From Phycisphaerae bacterium (GTDB taxonomy: Bacteria; Planctomycetota; Phycisphaerae; UBA1845): a DNA stretch of 64,000 nt. This document shows positions 52,606-61,141 of the stretch, one piece after another. The stretch's first letter is position 1; the number at the start of each line of letters is the position of its first letter. The DNA lies in assembly GCA_022072505.1 (NCBI GenBank), contig JAJVHU010000008.1, positions 76,812 to 140,811 of the forward strand. The letters are read 5' to 3'. The notes under the pieces were generated by a model that was given only the letters and a program-made list of their open reading frames with translations, was not told the origin of the DNA and did no database searches. A program made the position numbers and the translations under genes.

Positions 52606-54774
52606 ATGCACAGCGCGACACCGGCTCGAACCGAACATGCGCCGATGACCCAGCCGTCCGGCGTCGCCGGAGCGGCGGGCGGGTCGCCGTTTTTCATCCT
52701 TGCCTGCGGCCGCTCGGGGACGACGCTGCTGCGCTCGATGCTCACCTGTCACCGGGCCGTCGCCGTCCCGCGCGCGTCGCACTTCATCATCGAACTGCAC
52801 GAGGAGTTCGGCGACGCGCCGCTGACGGATCTTTCCCGGCGGCGCAGCGCGATCGAGAGGCTGCTGGAGCACGAGCGCGTCATCGAGTTCGACGTCCCGC
52901 GCGACGACCTCGTCCGGCGGCTGGACGCGCTTCCCGCCCCGACGCCGGCGGACCTGTGCCGGGCGTGCTTCGAGGCTTACGCCGCGCGGCAGGGCAAGAC
53001 CCGCTGGGGCGACAAGACGACGACGCACGGTCCGCACACCGCGACGCTGGCGCGCCTTTTCCCCGACGCGCTTTTCATTCACCTGGTGCGCGACCCGCGG
53101 GACGTGGCGCTGTCGCTGGTGCGGACGGAGTTCCAGCGGGATCTGCTGTCGGCGGCGATCACGTGGCGGACGACGGTGGCGGCGATCGAGCGCGGGCTTT
53201 CGCGGATCCCCTCACGGCGCTCGTTGCGGGTCCGGTACGAAGACCTCGTCTCCGACCCGCCGCGCGTGCTGACGCGGATCTGCGACTTCCTCGGCGAACC
53301 CTTTGATCCCGTGATGCTGGACTATCACCGTCAGGCCGACGAGTTGCTTGCCCCGCAGGAGAAGCCGATCCACCGGCACCTCTACCGTCCTCCCGCGAAG
53401 GATCAGCTTGAGAAGTGGCGCGCGGAGCTGGCGCCGGAGTCGCTGCGCATGATCGAGTCCGCCGCGGGACGCTTCCTGCACGCGTTCGGGTATGAACGAG
53501 CGTCGCGCGGACGGATGCCGCCGAAGGTGATGGCTGCGTTCGTCAGGATCGGAGTGAAACGGCGGGCCTCGAAAGCGCTGAGGAGGCTCCGTCGCGCGCC
53601 GATACCGGGCCGGTCGGCGGTGGCGCGTCGTGTCCGCAGGCTTCTCGATGTCGCACACCCCGCGCGGATCGCGTGCGTCTTCGCCCGTCCGCATGACGAC
53701 GTGGACCCGCGCAAACACCTTGAGGAAGCGCTGGACTGGCTGTGCCGCGCGCAGGACGCCGGCAGCGACGACGGGGTGGCGCGATCGGCGAAGATCGGCC
53801 GCCGCCGGTTCGACCTGAGCTACCCCGAGACGACCGGATACATCATTCCGACGATGTTCGACGCGGCGAAGCGGCTCGGTCGCCCGGAGTACGCGGCGCG
53901 GGCGATCCGGATGGGGCGCTGGGAGATCGAGATTCAAATGCCGTCCGGCGCGGTGCGCGGCGGCGCCGGGCGCTGGCATCCGCGCCCCGCCGTCTTCAAC
54001 ACCGGACAGGTCATGCTCGGGTGGAACCGCCTTTTTGAGGAGACGGGCGAGCGAGCGTTTCTTGAGGCGGCGATCCGCGCGGCGGACTGGCTCGTGTCGA
54101 TCCAGGAACCCGACGGGAATTGGGTGCGCGGACATTCGGCGCACGCGGCGGTGCCTGCGCCGACGTACAACCTGCGCGTCGCCTGGCCGCTGGCGCAGAC
54201 CGGGCTGCTTTGCGGCGATGATCGTCACGTCGAAGCGGCGCGGCGGTATGCGCGCCGCGCTCTGACGCGGCAGCGCGAAAACGGCTGGTTCGCCCAATGC
54301 TGTCTGACGGACGCGCGAAGACCGCTGACGCACACGCTTGTGTATGCGACGCGCGGCGCGCTCGAGTTCGGAGTGCTTCTGAACGACGGGGCGGCGATCG
54401 ACGCCGCGACACGCGCGGCGCGGGCGATGACGAACTGCGTCCGTGCGGACGGATTCCTGCCGGGGAGGCTGGACGAAGCCTGGCGTCCCGCGGTCCGCTG
54501 GTGCTGCCTGACGGGCTCGATGCAGCTTGCGATCGTGCTCTGGAAACTTTTTCGCCGGGAGGGCGACGAGCGGTTCCGCGATGCCGCCCGACGGTTGACG
54601 GATTACGTGCTCCGACGTCACGACGTCAGTTCGACCGATCCGACGGTCCGCGGCGGGCTTTACGGTTCCTGGCCGATCCACGGCGGATACGGATCGTTCG
54701 AGGTGCTGAACTGGGCGACGAAGTTCCTCGTGGACGCGCTGCTGGAGGCCGAGGCGGACCAACCCGGAGGATGA
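52606..54774 (+). CDS. Sulfotransferase fused to an alpha/alpha-toroid domain
   Basis: This 722-residue protein has an N-terminal sulfotransferase domain with the PAPS-binding loop ILACGRSGTTLL (about residues 31-42) and HLVRDPRDVALSLVRTEF (3'-phosphate binding, about 160-178). A C-terminal part (about 380-722) consists of repeated paired helices with YPETTGYIIPTMFDAAKRLG and AADWLVSIQEPDGNW, typical of an alpha/alpha toroid such as VpsJ-like or polysaccharide epimerase/lyase proteins. The fusion suggests coupled sulfation and processing of a sugar polymer. GGAGG is close to ATG 52606. Confidence 0.78.
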   Translation: MHSATPARTEHAPMTQPSGVAGAAGGSPFFILACGRSGTTLLRSMLTCHRAVAVPRASHFIIELHEEFGDAPLTDLSRRRSAIERLLEHERVIEFDVPRDDLVRRLDALPAPTPADLCRACFEAYAARQGKTRWGDKTTTHGPHTATLARLFPDALFIHLVRDPRDVALSLVRTEFQRDLLSAAITWRTTVAAIERGLSRIPSRRSLRVRYEDLVSDPPRVLTRICDFLGEPFDPVMLDYHRQADELLAPQEKPIHRHLYRPPAKDQLEKWRAELAPESLRMIESAAGRFLHAFGYERASRGRMPPKVMAAFVRIGVKRRASKALRRLRRAPIPGRSAVARRVRRLLDVAHPARIACVFARPHDDVDPRKHLEEALDWLCRAQDAGSDDGVARSAKIGRRRFDLSYPETTGYIIPTMFDAAKRLGRPEYAARAIRMGRWEIEIQMPSGAVRGGAGRWHPRPAVFNTGQVMLGWNRLFEETGERAFLEAAIRAADWLVSIQEPDGNWVRGHSAHAAVPAPTYNLRVAWPLAQTGLLCGDDRHVEAARRYARRALTRQRENGWFAQCCLTDARRPLTHTLVYATRGALEFGVLLNDGAAIDAATRAARAMTNCVRADGFLPGRLDEAWRPAVRWCCLTGSMQLAIVLWKLFRREGDERFRDAARRLTDYVLRRHDVSSTDPTVRGGLYGSWPIHGGYGSFEVLNWATKFLVDALLEAEADQPGG

Positions 54775-54835
54775 CCTTCGGCGCGGCGGGCGCTTCGCCT
54801 TGGTCCGCGCCCCGCCGGTCCGTATACTCGCGGGC

Positions 54836-56143
54836 ATGCGGAAGAACTACATCCTCGACGCCAACATCCTGATCCACGATCCGCAGTCGATCTTTCACTT
54901 CGCGGACAACACGGTCGTGATCCCGATCGCGGTGCTCTCCGAGATCGACGCCTTCAAGAAGGAGATGACGGCCCGCGGGTACAACGCCCGTCACGTGGTT
55001 CGCCTGCTGGACTCGCTGCGCAACGGGCGATCGTTGTCGGAAGGGGTTCCGGCGCCCGGCGGCGGCGTGGTGAAGGTCTTCTGCGAGACGGAGACATTGT
55101 TCGAGGGATCGCGGCTTCCGGCGGACCTGGAGATTCTGCGGGTCGCGCGGACGATCCACGAAGCCGACCCGCGGACCCCGGCGGTCATCGTGACGAAGGA
55201 CATCAACCTGCGCATCCGCGCGGACGCCGCGGGGTTGAAGGCCGAGGATTATGAATCCGACCGGGTGCTGCTCGCCGACGTGTACACCGGGCAGCATGAG
55301 CACGCGATCGCTCCCTCGCTGATCGAGACGTTCAGGAGCGCCGGAGCGATCGACGTTCCGAGGAATCTGTCGGTCCACCCCAACGAGTACGTTCTGTTGC
55401 GCGGGGAGGGCGACGATCGGAAAAGCGCCTTGGCCCGCGTGGACGCGCAGGGGAAGAAGCTGGTCGCCCTGCATCAGGCGCCGCAGGCCGGACTGTGCGG
55501 CATCAAACCGCGCAACAAGGATCAGTTCTTCGCCGTCGACGCCCTGCTCGACGACAGCGTGCATCTGGTGACCCTGATGGGCAAAGCCGGAACGGGCAAG
55601 ACCGTGCTCGCGCTGGCGGCGGCGATGGTGCAGAGTCTGCGGCGGCAGGCCTACCGCGGCATCCTCGTCGCCCGCCCGGTCGTGCCCGTCGGACGCGACC
55701 TGGGGTTCCTGCCCGGCGACATCGGGCAGAAGCTCGATCCGTGGATGAAGCCCGTCCTCGACACCGTCGAGTTCCTGCTCGACGCCGGCGGACCGATCCA
55801 CGGCTGCTCGGACGCCGCGGAGCTGCTGCGCACCGGTCTCATCGAGATTCAGCCGCTGACGTACATCCGAGGACGCAACATCGCGAAGCGCTTCGTCATC
55901 ATCGACGAGGCGCAGAACCTCACCCCCCTGGAGGTCAAGACGGTCATCACGCGCCTCGGACAGGACGCCAAGGTCGTCCTTACCGGAGATCCTTTTCAGA
56001 TCGACAATCCCTACGTCGACGCCAACAGCAACGGGTTCACCTATCTCGTCAACCGCTTCCGCGCCCAGCCCGTCGCCGCCCACGTCAACCTCATCAAGGG
56101 CGAGCGCAGCACCCTCGCCGAACTCGCGGCCAACCTGCTTTAA
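54836..56143 (+). CDS. PhoH-like ATPase with N-terminal PIN domain
   Basis: This 435-residue protein has an N-terminal PIN nuclease domain (KNYILDANILIHDP, EIDAFKK and TKDINLRIRADAAG, giving the acidic site) and a C-terminal PhoH ATPase with Walker A LMGKAGTGKTVLALAAAM and Walker B VIIDEAQNLTPLEV, then VLTGDPFQID. The fusion is that of the PhoH2/YlaK group, which acts as an RNA helicase/RNase in some bacteria. The start is ATG 54836. It is downstream of the sulfotransferase gene. Confidence 0.9.
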   Translation: MRKNYILDANILIHDPQSIFHFADNTVVIPIAVLSEIDAFKKEMTARGYNARHVVRLLDSLRNGRSLSEGVPAPGGGVVKVFCETETLFEGSRLPADLEILRVARTIHEADPRTPAVIVTKDINLRIRADAAGLKAEDYESDRVLLADVYTGQHEHAIAPSLIETFRSAGAIDVPRNLSVHPNEYVLLRGEGDDRKSALARVDAQGKKLVALHQAPQAGLCGIKPRNKDQFFAVDALLDDSVHLVTLMGKAGTGKTVLALAAAMVQSLRRQAYRGILVARPVVPVGRDLGFLPGDIGQKLDPWMKPVLDTVEFLLDAGGPIHGCSDAAELLRTGLIEIQPLTYIRGRNIAKRFVIIDEAQNLTPLEVKTVITRLGQDAKVVLTGDPFQIDNPYVDANSNGFTYLVNRFRAQPVAAHVNLIKGERSTLAELAANLL

Positions 56144-56220
56144 ACGCGGTTTCAAAACCGAGCCGCGTCCGTCAGGAAGCGTTCTTTTTCCCGTCCGCAC
56201 CGGCCGTTTTGCACAACAGC
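56144..56220 (+). repeat. 77-bp dispersed repeat (copy 2)
   Basis: It begins at the base after the phoH stop codon and matches copy 1 at 32356-32432 closely (ACGCGGTTTCAAAACCGAGC with CGTCCGTCAGGAAGCGTTC and T-run). The position suggests a terminator-like or REP role. Confidence 0.85.
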
Positions 56221-56236
56221 GTCTCCCGAGTCTCCA

Positions 56237-56288
56237 TCCGGCTCCGGTTGCAGGGCGCTGAAATCGCATGAACTTAAGATTTGGCGCG
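56237..56288 (+). mobile_element. IS-end-like sequence without transposase
   Basis: The stretch matches 37512-37563 ('tccggctccg', 'cgcatgaac', 'gatttggcgcg'). It is likely a remnant of the same IS630-type element, left without its gene. Confidence 0.5.
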
Positions 56289-56404
56289 GCCCGAATCTCC
56301 ATCGGACTCCGGTGCAACACGCTTCGCCTGACTCCGGTGCAATACGCTTCGTCGACGGCCCCGCAGGATCGTCGGGCGCATTCGCCTCAACCCCGACGAA
56401 TCCG

Positions 56405-56560
56405 CGCCAACGTCCGAAGAACACGCGCGAACGCCCGAAGAACACGCGTGAACGTTCGAAGAACACACGCGAACGTCTGTTGTTGTGTTTCAATCCCGAA
56501 GAACACGCGCCGATGTTCGAAGGACACGCGCGAGCGTCCGTTGTTTTGTTTCAATCCCGA
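56405..56560 (+). repeat. 21-bp tandem repeat with degenerate copies
   Basis: The unit 'aacgtccgaagaacacgcgc' (21 bp) appears three times with slight drift (aacgcccgaag, aacgttcgaag), then as degenerate pieces next to two copies of 'tttcaatcccgaag'. No gene is visible. Confidence 0.75.
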
Positions 56561-56589
56561 AGAGGGCGCAGGGGTCGCGGATGCGTTGG

Positions 56590-56663
56590 TCTCAATCCCG
56601 AAGGGATTGCGGCCTCCAGCCCAGGGTTGGACGCCGAAGGCGGCCTACCTTGGGTTCGCGGCG
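56590..56663 (+). repeat. Dispersed 74-bp repeat (copy 2)
   Basis: It matches the sequence at 48227-48300 at about 95 percent identity and forms the same CCCAGGGT / ACCTTGGG stem. The palindrome AACCCCAACGGGGTT follows it at about 56679. Confidence 0.85.
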
Positions 56664-56690
56664 ATCCACGCCTCGACCAACCCCAACGGG

Positions 56691-56950
56691 GTTGCGCCGG
56701 GTTGAAGGGGTTGCGCCGGGTTGAAAGGGTTGCGCCAGATGAAACGGTTGCGGCGGGTTGAAAGGGTTGCGGCGGGTTGAACGGGTTGCGCCGGATGAAA
56801 CGGTTGCGGCGGGTTGAAAGGATTGCGCTGGGTTGAAGGGGTTGCGCCGGATTGAAACGGTTGCGGAGGGTTGAAGGAGTTGCGCCAGATGAAACGGTTG
56901 CGCCGGGTCGAACGGGTTGCGCCAGATGAAACGGTTGCGCCGAGCGGTAC
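56691..56950 (+). repeat. Array of fourteen 18/19-bp tandem repeats
   Basis: The unit is GTTGCGCCGGGTTGAAGGG (19 bp), mixed with an 18-bp variant GTTGCGCCAGATGAAACG. Units start at 56691, 56710, 56729, 56747, 56766, 56785, 56803, 56822, 56841, 56860, 56879, 56897, 56916 and 56934. The period is not a multiple of three, so the array is not a coding repeat. Confidence 0.9.
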
Positions 56951-57029
56951 AACCCCTTCGGGGTTGGGTGCGCTTGCCTTCGTCTTCCGTGGGCTGCGCC
57001 CACGGCTATTCATGTTGATCCCCTTCGGG

Positions 57030-57191
57030 GATCGGCGTCGTATTCCCCGGCCGTCAGACGTCAATGTTCCCCAACGGTCAGACGTCATGTTCCCCGGCCG
57101 TCAGACGTCGTATTCCTCGGCCGTCCGGCGTCATGTTTCCCGGACGTCCGGCGTCATGTTCCCCGGCGGTCAGGCGTCATATTCCCCGAAG
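57030..57191 (+). repeat. Seven 23-bp tandem repeats
   Basis: The unit GTCAGACGTCATGTTCCCCG plus GCC is repeated seven times from 57030 to 57191 (starts 57030, 57053, 57077, 57100, 57123, 57146 and 57169), with one 24-bp unit. Each unit carries the palindrome GACGTC or GGCGTC. A strong hairpin (GATCCCC ttc GGGGATC) lies just before. There are no spacers between units. Confidence 0.9.
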
Positions 57192-57263
57192 GGGAATCAC
57201 GTGGGTAGCCGTGGGTGAAACCCACGGTGGCGTCTCGATTCCGCGGCGCGCCACGAAACAAGC

Positions 57264-57290
57264 ATTCGCGCGGGCTGAAGCCCGCGGCTC
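57264..57290 (-). repeat. Palindromic repeat, inverted copy
   Basis: CGCGGGCT (57269-57276) and AGCCCGCG (57279-57286) form a perfect 8-bp stem around GA, with GGCTC following. This is the reverse-oriented copy of the repeats at 21128 and 21918. The rest of the stretch 57191-57537 has no gene. Confidence 0.8.
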
Positions 57291-57537
57291 GGGGGGCAAT
57301 TCACATTCGTGAATAATGATTTAGCATTCTGAAGAATCAGGAGGGATGCGCGGACCGGTCACGCCTCAGGACGTGGGCCGATCGCCAGGGAGTAGGCTTG
57401 CCGCGGGCTGACGAGCGTCGGGCGGAGGCCGAACTTCTTTCCGTTTCGCCCTTGACCGGACCCTTGTGTTCCGGTAGACTGTGGGCGTACCACGTGTGGA
57501 GGATGAGCCCCGTTTTCCTTTTGCGGAGGTTTGGCCC

Positions 57538-57822
57538 ATGAGATTCCGTCTTCCGTCCGTGGTCCACGGCGAGAGCGGAACGGGGGATTTCCAGATCATG
57601 GACGCCGGTTGCGGCGTGCTCATTGACCAATACATCTCCTGTTACGGCGGGGATTTCCAATTGACCAAGGGGACGCTGGAAATCCGCAAGCGCGTCTGCA
57701 CCTCGGGCAAGTTCAACGCCGGCCACGACGGTTCCAGCGATGATGCGTACCTGATTCTCAAGAAAGCGACCAGCGGTACACCCACCGCATTCCAATACGG
57801 CTGGGACTGCGGCTGCCAATAA
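57538..57822 (+). CDS. Small cysteine-containing protein of unknown function
   Basis: The 94-residue product has GGAGG nine bases before ATG 57538. It contains five cysteines (AGCGVLIDQYISCYGG, KRVCTSGKF, WDCGCQ) and no clear signal peptide or membrane helix. I do not recognise a family. It ends 17 bp before the propeller gene, which follows in the same direction, so the two may be expressed together. Confidence 0.5.
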   Translation: MRFRLPSVVHGESGTGDFQIMDAGCGVLIDQYISCYGGDFQLTKGTLEIRKRVCTSGKFNAGHDGSSDDAYLILKKATSGTPTAFQYGWDCGCQ

Positions 57823-57839
57823 CTCTGCGAGGTGCTGTC

Positions 57840-59666
57840 ATGCGTGTTTATCACAACAAGCCGGGTTGGCTGCTGCGCGCTTGTCGTGCGACGGCAATCG
57901 TGTCTGGAGTCGCTTTGGCCGATGCGCTGAGCGGCGAAAACTGTGGGAAGCCGGCGTTCAAGTGGGTGGGTTCGAACGGCGGCGATGGAGCAGAACACGG
58001 CGAAGAAGGCGTGCGAGTGTGGCTGGAAGCCGCACCGGGAAACGCGGTTTGGACCGCCGATGACTTTTATCGGTGGGAATCCGTCGACCTGGACTGGGAT
58101 CCTACAGCAGGTGTTCTTATCCGTAATTCTGCCGGATCTTTCGATATTTCTGTTGGATTGGTCGGTGAACATGCTACATTTGACCTGCAGTTGGTGACAT
58201 CAGGGTCGCAGTGGGAGACAATTCAATGTCTACGCGACATTGGAAACAGCATAGTCTACTGCGGAGAATTCGGCCCCGAGTCTGAGAGTTCATACTCACT
58301 CGATTTTGATCCAACCGACGGTGTCGATCTACATACTACGCAGACGCGTCGTTGGACGGGCGATGCATTTGTTACGGTTCTATCGACAGTAGCTGACGTA
58401 ATTGAGTACGAGTGGACCGTGACTTTTGGGGGGCTTTCATATGACGCGGCAATTGCCGTCGCGCATGCGGCGGATGGTTACGTCGTAGCAGGGATTTTCT
58501 ATGAGACGGCAGACCTCGACCCAGGGCCAGACTCAAAGTGGCATACATCGAATGGACATAGCGACGTTTTCTTAATGAAGTTATCCGTCGCGGGTGTTAT
58601 GCAGTGGGTTCATTCATTCGGCGGAGGATCGGACGACGATCCATACATCGTACAGATCGATTCTCAAGGAAGTATTTATTTGCTCGGCGTGTTCAACGGC
58701 GCCGTGGATTTCGATCCCGGTCCGGGGGAGGACTGGTACATTGCGGACCGGAATGACATTTTCCTCAGCAAGTACGCCGCCGACGGGACGTATCTGTGGA
58801 CGCGGGTATGGGAGCCGAACCTGACGCCGACGGGGTATGGGTTGTCGATCGACGCCCAAGACCGCCTGCTGATCGACGGGTTCTTCGAGGAGTCGATGGA
58901 TGTGGACCCCGGTCCGGGGGAGCATTGGCTGACGGCGCGGGGGGATGATGATGCGGTCAACGGCCTGCTGCTGATGTTGAACTCGGACGGCGAGTATCTC
59001 TGGAGCCGGCAGATCGGCGGACCGGGCGAACTGTATGTGAGCAGCGCGACGTTCGACCGCGAAGGTTACGTCATCGCCGCCGGTCATTTCAGGGATGAAG
59101 TCGATTTCAATGACGCCGGTCCGCCGGATGTGCGTGTCTCGCGCGGGGGGCTCGACCCGTTCCTGTCGCGCTTCACGCCGGATGGCGAGTACGAGTGGAC
59201 GATCGCCTGGGGCGGGCCGGAAGAGGAGGATTCCACAAACTTCGTGGTCGCGCATGAGAATGGCGACATCACCGTGTCGGGCCTGTTCCAGGGCACGGTG
59301 GATTTCGATCCGGGCGATGGGGTGCATGAGTTGACCGCGGTCGGCGCGCGGGACATGTTCCTGCTGCGGCTCGGATGCGCGGACGAGTGCGCGCAACTGC
59401 GCAAGCACCGGGCGAAGGGCGGCGCGGGGCAGGTGAAGTCCAAGGTCGTCGCGGACGCCGCGCTGGGCCGCGTCACCGTCGAATGCACCGGCCCCTCCGG
59501 CCCGCACCGCCGCCGCGCCGACCTCGACGCCGCCGGCCGCGGCAAAGTCCGCCTCAAACGCCTCGCCCCCGGCGACTACGAATGCGCCGTGACCAAGCTG
59601 GAGACGGCGGACGGCGCGACCCTCTGCGAAGGCACGTTCCTGCCGCGCCGCGTAACGGTGGAGTAG
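57840..59666 (+). CDS. Secreted beta-propeller protein with FDPGPG repeats
   Basis: This 608-residue protein has an N-terminal signal-like segment (cleavage near residue 30) and a domain of about 170 residues of unknown type. Five blade repeats of about 48 residues follow, each with a DFDPGPG-type motif and an FLxKxxxxGxxxWxRxxGG strand (for example DIFLSKYAADGTYLWTRVW). This resembles the planctomycete SBBP-like propeller family. A C-terminal domain of about 90 residues (CADECAQLRKHRAKGG to the end) resembles those at 28089 and 38046. The first 840 bp are visibly less GC-rich than the rest. No ligand is known. Confidence 0.75.
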   Translation: MRVYHNKPGWLLRACRATAIVSGVALADALSGENCGKPAFKWVGSNGGDGAEHGEEGVRVWLEAAPGNAVWTADDFYRWESVDLDWDPTAGVLIRNSAGSFDISVGLVGEHATFDLQLVTSGSQWETIQCLRDIGNSIVYCGEFGPESESSYSLDFDPTDGVDLHTTQTRRWTGDAFVTVLSTVADVIEYEWTVTFGGLSYDAAIAVAHAADGYVVAGIFYETADLDPGPDSKWHTSNGHSDVFLMKLSVAGVMQWVHSFGGGSDDDPYIVQIDSQGSIYLLGVFNGAVDFDPGPGEDWYIADRNDIFLSKYAADGTYLWTRVWEPNLTPTGYGLSIDAQDRLLIDGFFEESMDVDPGPGEHWLTARGDDDAVNGLLLMLNSDGEYLWSRQIGGPGELYVSSATFDREGYVIAAGHFRDEVDFNDAGPPDVRVSRGGLDPFLSRFTPDGEYEWTIAWGGPEEEDSTNFVVAHENGDITVSGLFQGTVDFDPGDGVHELTAVGARDMFLLRLGCADECAQLRKHRAKGGAGQVKSKVVADAALGRVTVECTGPSGPHRRRADLDAAGRGKVRLKRLAPGDYECAVTKLETADGATLCEGTFLPRRVTVE

Positions 59667-59766
59667 CGGCCTGTTGAAGAACGGGCGATCGGCTTTCGTG
59701 ATACCGTTTTTTTCCCCGTCGAAATTCGCCTCCCGGAGGGAGGCGTTACCCTTTTTCAACGGGCTG
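59667..59766 (-). mobile_element. MITE-like element, copy 2 (inverted)
   Basis: This 100-bp copy is the inverted counterpart of the element at 40302-40400. It starts CGGCCTGTTGAA and ends TTCAACGGGCTG. It fills the entire gap between the convergent propeller and lexA stop codons. Confidence 0.85.
59727..59756 (+). terminator. Hairpin with T-run inside the MITE-like element
   Basis: CGCCTCCC (59727-59734) and GGGAGGCG (59738-59745) form a perfect 8-bp stem around GGA, then TTTTT at 59752-59756. On the plus strand this is a plausible intrinsic terminator for the propeller gene. Confidence 0.55.
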
Positions 59767-60414
59767 TTAACGCCGCCGACCCGTCCCCCGATACTGGCGG
59801 ATCACCCCGACCACCACGCCCTGAACCTCCACCTCTTTCGGATAGATCGGCTTGTACTGTCCGTTGGCGGGTTGCAGGCGCACCCGCCCGCCTTCGCGGA
59901 AGAATTTCTTCAAGGTGTTCTCCCCGTCGGCGAGCGCGACCACCGTATCTCCGTTGCGCACTGTCGGACGGTCTTCGACGATGACGAAGTCGCCCTCACA
60001 GATGTGCTCGTCGATCATGCTGTCGCCGGTCACGCGGATCGCGCGGCGCGGGTGCGTCGACTCGAACATCGACTCGAGGTCGAGCACGTCATCGGTCTGC
60101 ACGGTGTCGATCGGCCGGCCCGCCGCGACGCGCCCCACCAGCGGAATGCGCGTCGGTCCTTCGTCCGGAAATTCCGCAAGATCGGTGACCTCGAGCGAGC
60201 GGGCGCGGTGCGTGCTCCGCGTCACCAGACCCTTGCGGATCAGCGCCTCAACGTGCTCGAAGACGGTGATTTTTGAGATGCCGAGTTCGTCGGCGATCTC
60301 CTGCAAGGTCGGGGAATAACCATTCCGGCGCCGTCCGTCGCGGATCCGCGTGAGAATCTCGAGTTGCCTCGGCGTCAACGTCCGGGGCTCCTGCTTTTTT
60401 CGTGCTTTCTTCAT
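59767..60414 (-). CDS. lexA: LexA repressor
   Basis: This 215-residue protein is LexA, the SOS regulator that represses DNA-damage genes until RecA-assisted self-cleavage. An N-terminal winged helix (LTPRQLEILTRIRDGRRRNG, then ITVFEHVEALIRKGL) is followed by the cleavage site VAAGRPI (Ala-Gly). The catalytic Ser is in GDSMIDEHI and the Lys in ENTLKKFFREGG. GGAGG lies nine bases before ATG 60414. It is preceded on the minus strand by a 569-bp region with a promoter-like sequence at 60983-61011. Confidence 0.94.
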   Translation of the reverse strand: MKKARKKQEPRTLTPRQLEILTRIRDGRRRNGYSPTLQEIADELGISKITVFEHVEALIRKGLVTRSTHRARSLEVTDLAEFPDEGPTRIPLVGRVAAGRPIDTVQTDDVLDLESMFESTHPRRAIRVTGDSMIDEHICEGDFVIVEDRPTVRNGDTVVALADGENTLKKFFREGGRVRLQPANGQYKPIYPKEVEVQGVVVGVIRQYRGTGRRR

Positions 60415-60886
60415 CCTGGGTTGCCTCCACGAAGCCCCGCCCGCGGCGGTCGCTTCGCAAATCCTTCGTTTCGATCGCCGCACCCGACGGTTGTCCGGGT
60501 TCAGGCTCCCGAGTCAAGTCGCGCGTCAGCGCGAGCGCTTCCGCCGGCCGGGTCCGCCGGTCTGCGGACGCCTCGGCGCAGCAATGCCCCACCGCCCCGA
60601 CCTCATCCGCCTGCCTCACCCACCCGCCGAACACGCATCGACAAAGGCTTCTCAAACCGCGCCGGATCCGCCCCGGACGACCACGCCGCGGCGTCCAACC
60701 CACCTGGAACACTCCGCCAGGTCCGAGAAGCACCAGCGGCGCCTCCGCCGGACCGGGATCCACCTCGCGGCGGTATTGACAAAGCGCCGCGTCCGGAACC
60801 GGGTTGCGGCTGGAACCGCGCCCCGCCCGGCGCGGGACCCGTTTTCCGACCGGGGCTCGGTCACGTCTGCTTCTGATCCGTTGCAT
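60248..60886 (-). CDS. Possible gene overlapping the lexA 5' end
   Basis: A 212-residue frame starts at ATG 60886, six bases after a good AGGAGGG. It lies downstream of a promoter-like sequence on the same strand. Codon third positions are GC-rich as in true genes here. The composition is Arg/Gly-rich without a recognised motif, and the frame overlaps the lexA start by 167 bp. It could be a real or recently frameshifted gene, or simply a long frame by chance. Confidence 0.25.
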   Translation of the reverse strand: MQRIRSRRDRAPVGKRVPRRAGRGSSRNPVPDAALCQYRREVDPGPAEAPLVLLGPGGVFQVGWTPRRGRPGRIRRGLRSLCRCVFGGWVRQADEVGAVGHCCAEASADRRTRPAEALALTRDLTREPEPGQPSGAAIETKDLRSDRRGRGFVEATQDEESTKKAGAPDVDAEATRDSHADPRRTAPEWLFPDLAGDRRRTRHLKNHRLRAR

Positions 60887-60979
60887 GTTCAGCCCTCCTG
60901 GCCCCTTGACAATCCTTCGATTGACGCGCGATCTTCCGGCCGTGAAGCGATCCGAAAGCCGGTTCGTTCGCCGTTCGGT

Positions 60980-61011
60980 TTGACAATAACCTAACAATCG
61001 GCGTTTGTCAA
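60980..61011 (-). promoter_or_regulatory. Sigma-70-type promoter with long inverted repeat
   Basis: On the minus strand, TTGACA (61011-61006) and TATTGT (60988-60983) are 17 bp apart, a good promoter match. The flanks TTGACAA (60980-60986) and TTGTCAA (61005-61011) form a perfect 7-bp inverted repeat with an 18-bp centre, so the -35 box lies inside one arm. It points toward lexA, suggesting a possible operator. Confidence 0.5.
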
Positions 61012-61141
61012 CCGGGGCATGAGCCTTTCTTGCCGGAGTTGGAGAAAAGTTCGGCGGACCGGCAGCCGGATCTCGGCGATCGCGGCCCGAAACCGCCCCT
61101 GTTGCCCGGATTCCCGCCCCTCTCTCCGCGTCGTCTCCCCG

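Noticed and set aside
57030..57191. 23-bp tandem units as a CRISPR array
   Set aside because: Units directly follow each other without spacers, and they drift in sequence, so this is a plain tandem repeat.
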